A stretch of DNA of 64,000 nucleotides from Hirudo medicinalis. Taxonomy: Eukaryota > Annelida > Clitellata > Hirudinida > Hirudinidae. Of the stretch, positions 38,701 to 49,655 are shown in pieces (the first letter of the stretch is position 1; every line of letters starts with the position of its first letter). The notes under the pieces were generated by a model, which saw nothing but the letters and a program-made list of their open reading frames with translations, did no database searches and was not told where the DNA came from. The position numbers and the translations under genes are program-made. The stretch covers positions 5,644 to 69,643 of the forward strand of contig MPNW01000329.1 of the NCBI GenBank assembly GCA_011800805.1. Direction: 5' to 3'.

Positions 38701-41649
38701 TTTTTGACTCCAAATTTGTCAGCTCATAAAGGCTGCAAACGTACTAAAAATTTAAAAAATTATGAAATATTCGAATTAATAAGAAATCAACTGATAATTT
38801 AAAACAAAAACTAACAATTCACAACAATAAAAACACCTATTGCTATTTTAAAGATTTCAGCATTATTGATGATCATTGATTTTAGTTTACTTTAATATTG
38901 GAAACAATTTCAAGTAATTATAATACAAATAATAATTGTAATTAACAGTAATTGATATATTAATTTACAATTAATTGACATACTTTGAACTTGCCATTGA
39001 AGAGATTGTAGACATTCCATTTTTCCTCGAGTGCTCCTTCCACTTGCACGCATCTGTACTGATTGATATTCAACCTTTTCCCATTCTTCTGGAGCAGCTG
39101 AATCTCTGTTAATCCAACTCTGTTTGGGTGACCCCAGTTTGAGGTTATTTCCAGGCAAATATTTGACACGTGATTGGGAATTTCCATATTCATGGAGGGC
39201 GGAGCCAGCTTCTCATTGACGAACGGGCCTTCAACAAATTTGTCCTCTGACCTCACAAATTCTTTAAGCTGTTGAACAAAGTCCTGCTGATCAGACTGCA
39301 CCGAGGTCGTTAAAGGCTGCTCAGAGTGTGTTTCATCTCCCATGATGGTCACATCCTGTGGCACCATGTTTGTCCCAACTGTTCTGTCATCACAACTATT
39401 GGAGTCTTTCTCAAGGTTAACATAACATGGCGTGAAGCCACTCTCGGTCGGATGGTTATTTTTATCAGACGCCAAGACACCTGGTGACGCAGACGTTGGT
39501 GGCTGGCTCTCAACAGCCTTCAATTCTTTCAATAATCTCTCCTGAACACTGAAATAAATGACATTAACACCTGTACAACACCTGATAATTTCATTGTTCA
39601 CTTTTCAACTGCCAAACTGGTTAAAATACTTAAACAATTCACATTACATGATTACGTGATCATAATTATAATTAAAATAATTATACCTCTTGTCGAGCTT
39701 CAAAACTTTGTCTACAATGTCATCAACATTTTCACTCCTTCCAGTTTTTCCAGCACCTTCAACTTTCTTGGCCCATATATTTTTTGCAGGCTTCTCTTTG
39801 TTTTGTTTGCCACTACATGAAATCTTTTTCAGGTTCGGTTTCTTTGTTGCCAAACATTTCGAATCCTTGTGGTCGATGCCGGACTTTTTGACGATTTTTG
39901 GAGGAAAATATTTCATCCTTCTAAGAATATTAGAAGAAGGTGGAAGGCCTGGTGGAGGTCGAGCGATGTTCGGTGACGAAGTCGAGGAGGTCGAGAGGCA
40001 AGCCTTCAGGGGTTCGCGAGAGGTCGAAGAATCACGAGGTTTGAAGGCTTTGCTTGGAAGTGATTTGTTCGTACTGCTCTTTTTGAGATTTGAATTGGTT
40101 TTTGAGCTCACATTCTCCAGTGATTTCGAGATGTGCGTCGGAGGAATAAACTTTGAATCTTATGAATTATTAACATCACTTATTTCCATTTTTGTAACAT
40201 TATTATTTCTGAGAATAATAACAATGTTCTTAACAGTTTGTAAACTACAGAAACAACTGTTAATTAATTTTGGTTGCTTCGTGAGTTCTGTCTGTCATCA
40301 GAAGCATTCATTTGATTAACAATGCCCCTTGCTTTGTGGTTCACTTTTGCAAAAGGCAAACTTGGCAAATTAAAAGAAAGTCTAAAGTTGTCAATCTGGT
40401 TAGTAGCATGTAAATAACATTAAGAAGACTGAGGTTCGTGTAATAACCATTAACTAATTTTAATATCCATATTTAATCATTTACTCACCTGCAGAGGTTA
40501 TGCACTCAGCTCTGACCTCAGTTGCAATGTCATTGTTAGTCTTAAGGATTGTCTCAATGCTCTCTCGAAGAACCTTTAAAAGTTCAACAGGCAAGTGGAA
40601 ATCACTTCATCAGATATATGTATATTAGATATAGATATATATTAGATATACATGATATACAGCTTTCTCAGTTATATTTCTCAGCTTGCACTCAGCTTGT
40701 TTTAGTACAGAAAAACTTTTTCACTAAATCTACATTTGTAGTTTTTAATAGCCGACTGATCAGTTTCGGCCTCTAAGGCCATCGTCAGGGTAATAAGAAA
40801 ATACGAAAATTTAAAGTAACAGTTACAAGAATATTTAAAAGTGAAATTAAAATTTAAAATACAAATGTCAAATATTTGATTATANGAAAATTTAAAGTAA
40901 CAGTTACAAGAATATTTAAAAGTGAAATTAAAATTTAAAATACAAATGTCAAATATTTGATTATAGGAATGAAACTAAAATATAACATAAAAGATAAAAT
41001 GTTGAAGAGCAACTCTAAAATTGCAACAAAGGCAACAGATGTAGTTACAATGTACAATATACTGTTTTCTTCTAACAGTGATGAAAGCATTGTAATATAT
41101 TGAATATCCCATTGAAAGCATCATCATGTTTACTTAAAACAGTGCAAGCGTATAACTGAGAAAGCTGTCTCCTCCAAATGGCGAGTTTATTTTAACAAAA
41201 CATGTTTAAATGAAAATATTGAGCCGTTATACTGTAAATATATATACTGTGCGATTCATAAAATGAAATAAAATAAAATAAAATTTTAGTTTTAATTTCA
41301 GTTTTAGAGACGGAGACTTATGAATCACAAGGTATATATAATAGATATATCATGTATATCTATGTATATTAGACATATGTATGGTTTTAAAATTTAATTT
41401 TAGTTTATCTTATAAATTAATGTTGGCAAAAATAAACAGCATTCTTAAAGATTTATTGGATCACATTGCACCTAAAACAGTTGCATCACGTCATCTACCA
41501 ATTATTTTGACGTTCACTGTGAGTAACATCACAAAGTATCAAAATATCAAAAATTCTAATGTGGCATGTTGATGGAAGTGAAACAAAATTGCATTTAGAA
41601 GGTGATGAGTTAAATTTAATGACGTAACTTAGCAATCAATGCAAATGTG

Positions 41650-41683
<34 letters not shown>

Positions 41684-43249
41684 CATCCTCCTCATCATCA
41701 TCATCATCCTCATCATCATCATCGTCATCGTCATCGTCATCATCATCATCATCATCATAACACCACTCACTTGGACATCATTTATGTTGAGGCAAAACTC
41801 TTCCAAAGAATCATTATCAATAGAGTTTGTAGCATCATCATCATCATCACCGCAGTCATCATTGTCATCATAATCTTCAGCTGTAATCATCTACAAGTAA
41901 CAAATATTTCAATCGAATAATGAAAAAGTAATGGTTATGATAACGACAAAACATGATAATGGTGATGTAACATTCTCAGTTGAAAATTTGAAACAACCTC
42001 ATCAATAGAATTGCCATCATCATCACCATGGTGATCTCTTGCATCATCATCACCATCAACTTCATAAATCTCTTCTTTGATAGCACCATCATCATCATCA
42101 TCATCATTACTCTTGGAAGAGGAGTCATCATGGAAATCATCATCATATCTCCCCGTGAGGAGTGCTGGAAGAATGAATTAATGTAGTGAGAGTATCTTAT
42201 TAAAATATCAGTTATTATTATCATTATTATTTTAAGCAATTTATTAAGGCAAGCAAATGTTAAGATGATTTGTGTACGTGCATGTACAGAATGGCGCTGT
42301 TACATAACTTGATGATTAGGATGGCATCGAGGACATATTTCAGATAAATGAGTCACGACACATCAAAGCATCGATATGTTGTTCAATAATGTACCTAAGA
42401 TAAGTACTGACAACCTGTGACTATCATCCCCATCATCATCATCACCATCATTTATCTAACAGCAACACATCGGCTTTGACCACGATTACATTCTTACCTA
42501 ATAACCATTCCAGCAAACACAACTCACCAGGGGGCTTGCACTTAATCTTGGATCCATCGTCAGCCTTCAATTCAATGGACTCCATCACCCACCTTTTCCT
42601 TTCACGAGCCGACCTCGACATGACTTCGTGTTGGTCGAAATGGTCCGCACACCCTTTAAGCAAAAAAGTAATTATATTTTATGGTATTTTATTTCCTTAT
42701 AATAATCTCAGTTTCAGGGTTCATACTTAGTTAAATACATTAATTCCTAAGCAATCAATTTAAATTAATGAACCATTACTTTCTGATTTGCATGATTTAC
42801 GGGGACGCCTGGAAGTTCCCAAAGGCAAATTGAAGAATGGAGCGAGGTTGAGTTTTGCATTGGCACCATTCAAATACAATATGAAACCTTTTTCTTTTCT
42901 TTCAAGCTCTGCAGCATGTTCATCTTGTTTCATTAGTTCCTTCATGTGCCTTAAAATTCGATAATTACATTCACTCATTAACTCATATTTTGCCAAAGTT
43001 CTTAACATGTCATCTAATTTAGAAAAGTAAATATGGAAAATGCAAACATTAACTTTAAAAAAATGACATTTTTTTCACCTGTTTCTTTCTTGAACCTGAG
43101 CTAAATATTCCTCGTGACTAATAAAAGCATCGAATCCACCCTTAGAGATTAAATTTATTTATTTAATCAAATGTAATTTCATACGAATCGATAATCAATA
43201 CCTCATCCATTCGGGCATTGTTGCTAGTGAGAGCATGTTTGAATTCCAT
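31285..43249 (-). CDS. KATNIP: Katanin-interacting protein (KATNIP/KIAA0556), 27 exons, about 1478 aa
   Basis: Basal-body and ciliary protein that binds katanin and microtubules; its human orthologue is a Joubert-syndrome gene. Exons in transcript order: 43202-43249, 43079-43140, 42780-42949, 42528-42653, 41998-42164, 41771-41890, 40489-40573, 39687-40158, 38994-39549, 38435-38647, 38189-38315, 37815-37869, 37522-37685, 37143-37248, 36866-37007, 36446-36643, 35928-36065, 35385-35621, 34758-34890, 34453-34624, 33784-33949, 33449-33666, 33072-33127, 32866-32976, 32187-32326, 31910-32011, 31285-31437. All phases agree. The N-terminus has the conserved EEYLAQVQERNR and GFILYLNGAN blocks. From residue ~540 come four repeats of the DUF4457 type: SNWGHPNRVGLTEI, STWGDIHYVGLTGIEVF, STWGDQHFIGLTGLEVV and NTWSDRYYIGLNGIEFY. 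They alternate with WNYNKS-type strands. Exons 5, 6 and 10 carry Asp runs encoded by GAT repeats. The C-terminus stops soon after VDDLLVYNGIL, shorter than in human (about 1618 aa). The first ATG could have an in-frame upstream extension. Confidence 0.95.
32520..32714. repeat. 65-bp minisatellite, three copies, KATNIP intron 24
   Basis: Three near-perfect copies start at 32520, 32585 and 32650. Each has a unique core (aatactattatgtcgttatc followed by an AT-rich half) and an (ATT)n tract, and an (ATT)n run flanks the array on both sides. Confidence 0.9.
34060..34190 (+). mobile_element. tRNA-derived SINE, copy 2 (in KATNIP intron 20)
   Basis: Same block order as 22330-22462: an A-box-like tggttagcccaatgggttgc and then attcct, a B-box-like gcgtttgcaagcc at 34130-34142, and the tail gagcgccct...gtggcgctacgtaaat. 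More diverged than copy 1 but clearly related. Confidence 0.6.
34998..35090. repeat. (CAT/CAC)n microsatellite, KATNIP intron 18
   Basis: Imperfect trinucleotide tract of CAT, CGT, CAC units. Confidence 0.9.
35245..35372. repeat. 28-bp tandem repeat, about 4.5 copies, KATNIP intron 18
   Basis: Unit tatttaaattactatcattt plus an A-rich spacer; actatc recurs at 35267, 35295, 35323 and 35351. Confidence 0.9.
36361..36438. repeat. 27-bp tandem repeat, three copies, KATNIP intron 16
   Basis: Unit ttgaatcaaacaatcaaata plus seven bases; copies start at 36364, 36391 and 36418. The array abuts the donor side of exon 16 (ends 36446). Confidence 0.9.
40754..40790 (-). ncRNA. Degenerate hammerhead-ribozyme-like motif
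   Basis: Minus-strand counterpart of the motif at 59475-59510. The conserved box reads CUGACGA (40788-40782) instead of CUGAUGA, followed by the GGCC hairpin and GAAAC, then CUGAUCAGUC. The substitution at an invariant position predicts no activity. Confidence 0.3.
40805..40965. repeat. Exact 80-bp duplication around N40885
   Basis: Bases 40805-40884 recur at 40886-40965 with one N between, the same pattern as at 632 and 7613. Probably an unmerged contig overlap inside the Penelope-like repeat. Confidence 0.75.
41647..41758. repeat. (CAT)n/(CGT)n microsatellite next to KATNIP exon 6
   Basis: Lies in the intron immediately 3' (in transcript sense) of exon 6. On the minus strand it is a GAT/ATG tract continuous in composition with the Asp-rich coding exons 5 and 6. 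Confidence 0.95.
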
Positions 43250-46200
43250 TGATTTGTTTTGGCAACCTGCAATGTTAACAATAATATGCACATACATTTC
43301 TAAGTTTGGTGAGAAAACAGATGTTCATGCGGATGTTATCGACAATGCATAACATTATTACAGCATTAATGTATAATAAATGTAACGTACTTAAATTACT
43401 GCAGTTGGTTAAAGTTCTTTTCAGCAAATTCTTCAATATTTTGATTTAAAAATAGATAAATAAAGCCTCAAGTTGTTATCAATAGCAACCACAACATCCG
43501 GTGTCTAAGGTGGATCAGCAAGATAATTAAATTAATTTCACTCTATTTATATATTAACACTTTTGTTGTACATTCGCCATTGCATACAAATTATATTATT
43601 AAATTTTATTTGATTAATTAAATATATACGTGAAAGACTTTACTTAATCCGAAAGCAGGTTGTAAAAGTTCTGCATTATAGGACATCTTATTGTGAGATC
43701 ACAAATTGTCCAATAATCTTAATAATAACAACAACAACAAGTTAGTGAGACATCATATTCTGGAATGTTTAATTAATCAGTTATAATAATTTTATAGCTC
43801 GCACCTGTGGAAATACATCGTGCATGATTGCATCGACGCCGTTATAATTTTTAAACGAAATATGCTATTTGACACAAAAGTCATGTTCAAAACATCTTCG
43901 AAATGACTGCCCTGCATTTCTGGTGAATGTCAATAAAACAGGCGTAAAAAATTATCGCGCAGGATGACTAAGAATAACGAAAACATCGCAAGTTGAAAAT
44001 ATGGGATGGTCCACAATGGAAGCTGTTTTTCAGTTATTTACAGTTCGTTTAGTGCGACATTCAAGCGAATGATATGAGGGGTTGTTTCGGGAGCGATTAT
44101 AACCGGGATGATGAGGGTCGTCACAAGAGCTTTGCGTAAAGTGTAATTTATATTTTTGTTCTGGCTGCATTTTGCTCAAGCGCTGGGTCTAGATCTAGGA
44201 ATTTGTTTAGAAATTGATCTATGAAATGGACGAATTCTAAACCGATAACTGTCGAGTGAATATCAATAGTCCAAAATGGTTCCATGACAATTGAAGACAC
44301 GACACAATGAACTGATATTTTAAATGAATTCAATCTTTCGAGTAAGCTCGTCAGACATGTGATTTACAGTTGTTCTAAGGATGATACATGCATACTGTAT
44401 ATTTTTAGATGATTGTTGGCCACGTGACTGGCAAAAGCCAACTCAGAGGCAGAGGCTTTTGGCACCTAACTCTATCCTAACTCTACCTCGTGATCCTGGA
44501 AATCCATGTAGAACTGACAAAATTTAATCCCTGTGAGTTTGCAATAATTTCTGTTCAATTGTCTTGCGTGCAATCGTCTATGTGTTCAATTGTCTGGTTA
44601 CCAAGAGGAGTACATTAGATTCTAATGATTAGAGAGTAGTTGCACTTGTTGGTAATTAAGGTCCAATTTTATGGAACAAAATCGATATTTCTGAGTTATT
44701 TCTTAATAGAAAGCTATAAAATTTTCGGTTTGACCTGCTGCGCTATTAAAGGAGGTTGAACTCTATTATATTTAGATGCGACTACCTGACAACTGGATGC
44801 AATAGTTTCGAATAAACAAGTAAAATATGGCGCAAAGAAGCATAAATTTGTCATTGAAAAGATTGATAGAACCTCGCCTATTGAGGCCTCTTAGTGTGTG
44901 CTTGAATCCAATTCTATTGACAAAAACAATAGGCCCAACATACGATGAACATACACTTGCACTCGTCCTCCTTACTTGCACACGTATTTCGATCTCAGAT
45001 GCACGCTCGAGACATTATTTCTTCTGGTAGTCTGATACAATAATAAAATTAGACTTTCTTTTAGACTTTTTTTAGACTGGATTGGAATTTGTAATTATGC
45101 CAATTAAGTAATTAATTATTTGATTGTTTTAAATTTAAGTTTCAGTTTCTCATAGAAATACTTAGTTGAAATGAATTTTTTCAGGCTTAGAATACAATGG
45201 CGTCGCACAACTGCTTATGATTTTCCAAAATAATTACAAGTAGATCAGCTGATCTAGGCCAATTATCTAATAAGGTAGCGGTCCTTTGCTGTGAAATTAT
45301 TGCTTGAATCAAAAGATTGTCTTGGCAAACCCCACCAAAGTCCAGTGGCAGTTGAAAGGCAAGTTAAGGTAATGTTGTAGTAATATAATATAATATAATA
45401 GTAAAATTTTCTTCCAACATAATGTTCTCGAACACAAAGCGAGCAAATGTTTAAATTGGCATCTTTCAGTATGTTTGTTCATTATGGATTGAAAAAAGGA
45501 ACATCGAATTTTCACGATAATGTTCTTAATCCGGTAGTTTTGAACATTCAAGATATCCTTCCACTTTTGAAGAACAGTTTAATTATAAAATCTATTTTAT
45601 TCTAAATAAATTCAACGGGCATAGCGAAACACAACACCATTTATTAAGTTACATATGCAAATTTCCCTATTTTATTTCTAGATTAAATTCTGCATTCAGG
45701 AATATGCATCCTACAATCCTCGTTAATGTCCGCATGCTGTTCATTTAGATTAAAGCATCTGGTGGACCTTCACTATTATTAGCTGCGGATAAATTAAAAA
45801 AGATCAAGAAACCAAAATATTTTCTTCTTGTGTCTCTTAAATGGATGGTGTGGCGTATTTGTGAGCGATCAATGAATTCGTCATTCGAATCATCCATTAC
45901 TCAGATATAAGCAGAGTGCGCTCATCATTCCTTTGTTCAATTTTTACCGCTTCATTTAAACATTTGCCTTTTAAGTAAAATAGTTAAAATATCGTAAATA
46001 TTTATAAGTAGTTTTAGATACTGCGACCTTCAAGTGAGCAAAATATGAAGAGCGGGGTAAGCTGCCAACAACTTCTATTCGTTTAAATCACATTAATATA
46101 ATTCGTACATTTTATTGTCTTTAGTAATTTTCCGAATTACTGGCGATGCAAACTGCGAACTTATTAATTATTATAAAAATTGCAACAAAATCCTATTGGT

Positions 46201-46543
46201 CGCTTAACACTTTGTTGACAAACAGACCCAGCTGATGCTTTGCTAAATGCTCGATTCTTGATCCATAGCTCCTCCGCTTTAAGTCTTTTGCTTCATCGGG
46301 CAAAATACGTAATAATTCCTCATTAACCAACTCATTAGTGCTATGCACTAAATATTAGGCTGATACATGAATCGAAAGGAGGCCTGATGACCCCAATAAA
46401 ATTAACTGAAAATGGCTGTTTGCAAAGATTATGTCTGATTATTTTCGCCTCTTTTTCTCTCATACTCCTGTAAATTTTCGACTGTCGCATTAAATGAACC
46501 TAAAAGTGTATAATTTCAACACCAGCAAATTCAAAAGTTCGTT
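43250..46543. other. Intergenic between the divergent KATNIP and RAB24-like genes; nothing recognised
   Basis: AT-rich. Short frames (for example 44148-44333 minus, 44772-44981 minus, 45309-45551 minus) show no family resemblance and no conserved exon. Promoters of both genes should lie here; an acceptor (ttgcag at 43266-43271, minus strand) just upstream of the KATNIP ATG suggests a non-coding first exon somewhere in this interval. Confidence 0.4.
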
Positions 46544-48404
46544 ATGTCAGTGGAGAGTGAATGTATGCAAGAGCTCAAGATCGCCTTACTTGGTAAAGTC
46601 TCATCTGGAAAAACATCTTTAGCCATTAGGTTCATCTCAAATGTATTCAGTTGCCAGGGGCAATACAAAGCGGTAAGTAAAACCCTATTAACGTTACTCA
46701 AGTGTATTCTAAGAATTGTTGGAATGGAATCAATTGGTGGTACATTGTGCACATGATAAAGAAATAATATAATAAAGTATGGTGAAACTATTCAAAATAG
46801 GTCTATAGAAATTTGGATATTAAATAAAAACTGTGCTAGTTTTCTTAAACCACTATTAATTAACGTTAAGTCAGTGAATAGTTGTGATTTATAAGTCAGA
46901 AAAAAGTGTTATAATTCTATGCATACATTCTCCTTAAAAGGCTCTAAATATTCCCTTCTTTTTCAGACAATAGGAGTTGCTTATGCTTCTAGGAAGGTCG
47001 AGTATGAAAGCAAAAGGTTTAGTCTACAAATATGGGTGGGCACTGAGAAGCTTCAAATTTGATTAATTAACATTTAATTTAGCTCATTATTTGTTAGGGA
47101 CAAATCCTTGTATCAAGATAGGTGATATTATCAGTTCAAAAGAAGTCAACAACTTTTGATGTAATTGTTCCATATCAAGAAAAAGTTCTTAAATAATTTA
47201 GGACCCTAGATGCAATAGCTGATGAATTCTCTCACCTCTGGAGGAGTATATTATATATATAAGACAATGTAACACTAACAAATACTAATAAACCCTTGCA
47301 ATGTAGTGGTTTTTATTAATAATATTACCAAATTATTAATTGTTAAAAAAGTTATTAACATTTATTAATAATATTAATAAAAATCATAATTTTCTTTAGA
47401 TGTTTTATACCAGTAGAAACTATATCACAATGCATATTTACACATATAACTGTATAAATGCAGGACACTGCAGGATGTGAAAGATTTGAAGCTTTGAGCA
47501 GGACCTACTATCGTGGAGCAAAGGCTGCCATAGTCTGTCATGACCTTCTCGATCTTCAAAGCTACGAAAGAGCCATCAAATGGGCAGAAGAGCTTGCTCA
47601 ACAAGAGCCTGTGAGTTCTTGCTAATCTGACAGCTATGCTTCATTAAAACTTCTTCTGAAAAAAAAAATTGGCCTGTGTTTTACCTAGACACACTAAGAC
47701 ATTGGTTAGACATTTGACATGCCATTAGGCCTTATCTTAAATTGAAATATTACATTGTTTCTTTCTATTTCAAACATTCATGATTCTTAATATATATAAC
47801 TGATAATCAATCTACAGGCATGCACAATTTACTTTTGTGGAACTAAAAAAGATATGTTGAGCAAAGAGTCAAGTAGAGTTGTAAGCCAAACAAAAGTATC
47901 AAACTTTGCAAATAGTAAGTTCTACATTTAAGTGACTATTTTCCTCAAATGTTTCACAGTAACTCCTGCTGATAAAGTATCTTAACTATGAGACAATTAA
48001 TATCCTGAGGCAACACATTTGCTTATTATAATATAACTTTTCTTTTTCCTTAGCCATCGAGGCAAAAGTGGTTGAGACTTCGAGCAAGACTGGAGAAGGA
48101 GTGCGTAAGTATTTCATACCTCAGTTACTAACTGCATCCCAAAATTGAAATGAGCATGCTAATTACTCAATAGTTGTTACTAGACTGCTTCTCTTTTTAA
48201 ATTTTTGATTGGCTTCTACAAACATAATTGTCTCCTAGAAACAACCTGATCTGTCATTATTGGATTCATATTTAAGAATTATTTGCCAGAAATACTAACT
48301 TGTAACCCCTAAAGCAATTCATTAATTCAGGGGATCTTTTCCTGCAAATAGTGAAAGATTATTCTAACAAGATTAATCACTCATCGATGTGTGAGTATCC
48401 ATAA
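46544..48404 (+). CDS. RAB24: RAB24-like small GTPase, copy A, 188 aa as read
   Basis: Exons: 46544-46672, 46967-47035, 47464-47610, 47818-47914, 48054-48104, 48331-48404. The closest family I recognise is RAB24, an atypical Rab of late autophagy. P-loop GKVSSGKTS (residues 18-26), G3 [14 protein letters not shown], then [11 protein letters not shown] as in RAB24, G4 TKKD, G5 [10 protein letters not shown]. The position normally held by the catalytic Gln (Ser in vertebrate RAB24) is Cys71 here. Intron positions match copy B at 52711-54188 (69-, 147- and 51-bp exons identical in length). As read, the C-terminus is NHSSMCEYP with a single Cys. A perfect donor (gtgagt at 48391-48396) inside the last codons means a further exon with a prenylation motif may exist; I could not find one. 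Confidence 0.85.
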
Positions 48405-49655
48405 CGTTTTTATTAAATAACTTAAATATTGTAATATGATTTAATGAAGGCCAAGTAAATAAACATCCAATCAAACATCTGCTGATAATGTTACCTCAAA
48501 GGCAATTTCCACCTCAATTATTGCTCTCTTTTCCTGTTTGCCAATGATGTTGTGCCCCTTCCCAAGGGTTGTGGCAGTGCAAGAGTTGCGAGCACTACGA
48601 CTATTACCACTACAATACGAGTGGCCAAGAGGGGCACTTGCCCACCCCACCCCCTCCTACCCCTGTCAGTTTGCCCCTTTATATTCTTCTAAATCCATAT
48701 AAATCATAAATATTAACAATTCATAAATAATGTGTTGATCATAATGCAGCTCCAGTAAATTATGAAAGCTTCTAACATCAATATTTATTAAAAATTGTAA
48801 GTTTCGATAACTAAATTACAAGTGGCTTTCGTTATGTGTCTTTAGTGTGAAATTGTTTGCCACTATTCCACCAAAACTATACTTTACTGTTGTAATATTT
48901 ATTTACACATAAACAAAATTTGTCCCCACTACCTCGACCGATTTTAAGATCCTGGCTACGCCACTGACCATTGTAGGAACACAAACAACATCCTAACTTG
49001 TCATTAGAGAAAATTATAAATTACAGTGAAAAACTTGAAACATTGCGAAATTGTTGCAAGCAAATACACATTCGTGGGGGCGCGTTTTGAGTTGATATTA
49101 AACCTCAAGCAAGTATTTTACACATTTCTTTTCGAAGCCGAAGCAGAGACAATACGACTTGAACATCAGCCACACACCAAGTTCCAATGTATATGTAAAA
49201 GCTTATAAGTAAAGCATTCATCTAAAATAATCGGCTGGAGTGACTTCTGGACTGGGTCCTACACCAATCTCCAAGGCGAAGTCGACGTCTGCGCCCGAGA
49301 TGGCGTCTTTACCTCAATCTGAACGAGCTTATGTTAATCCTTTTTAAAACATTGTTTTTACGATTTAAATGTATGCGATTTTATTTGCATTTGTGTTTTT
49401 GAAATACTTACTTTTAAAGTATTAGCATGACTTGCAGACAGAATCTTTGAATGTACATGAAAAATTTGCAAGAGCTAATTTCTTTTATACTGTTCATCCT
49501 TTCACTCGTTTTTCTCTAAATGTTTGCAGAATTTATTCATAATAAATTTCTACTAATGTAGTTGGAAATTACCTCAGATATAATTTGAAAAAGCGATATT
49601 AGTGAGGGAGCGGTTGACGTTGCTTAGCTCTGGAAATAAGTAAGGCTTTGTCAAT
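48405..49655. other. Intergenic; DNA-transposon remnant at about 48560-48966
   Basis: Bases 48948-48966 read on the minus strand give cagtggcgtagccaggatc, a terminal sequence very common at the ends of animal hAT-type elements. A C-rich stretch (48640-48665, ccaccccaccccctcctac) lies inside. The matching left end is not visible, so this is a fragment. A GC-richer 100-bp patch at 49240-49325 has an open plus frame (WSDFWTGSYTNLQGEVDVCA) of unknown meaning. Confidence 0.4.

Larger units (their letters stand above)
40660..41225. mobile_element. Penelope-like repeat with inverted arms in KATNIP intron 6
   Basis: The left arm (from 40660, acagctttctcagttat) and the right arm (41105-41225 read on the minus strand) carry the same outer sequence in inverted orientation. 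The left arm goes on to a conserved block (gatcagtttcggcctctaag) that is also present at 59478-59497. Such paired, partly inverted terminal repeats with a hammerhead-like motif are characteristic of Penelope-like elements. No reverse transcriptase is present, so this is a terminal-repeat remnant. Similar AT-rich sequences (atatacatgatata) border the arms. Confidence 0.5.

Noticed and set aside
39690..40319. 209-codon plus-strand open frame
   Set aside because: Antisense shadow of KATNIP exon 8; the minus strand has matching splice sites and phase.
41639..41920. 93-codon His-rich plus frame
   Set aside because: Antisense of the KATNIP Asp-rich exon and adjoining CAT microsatellite.
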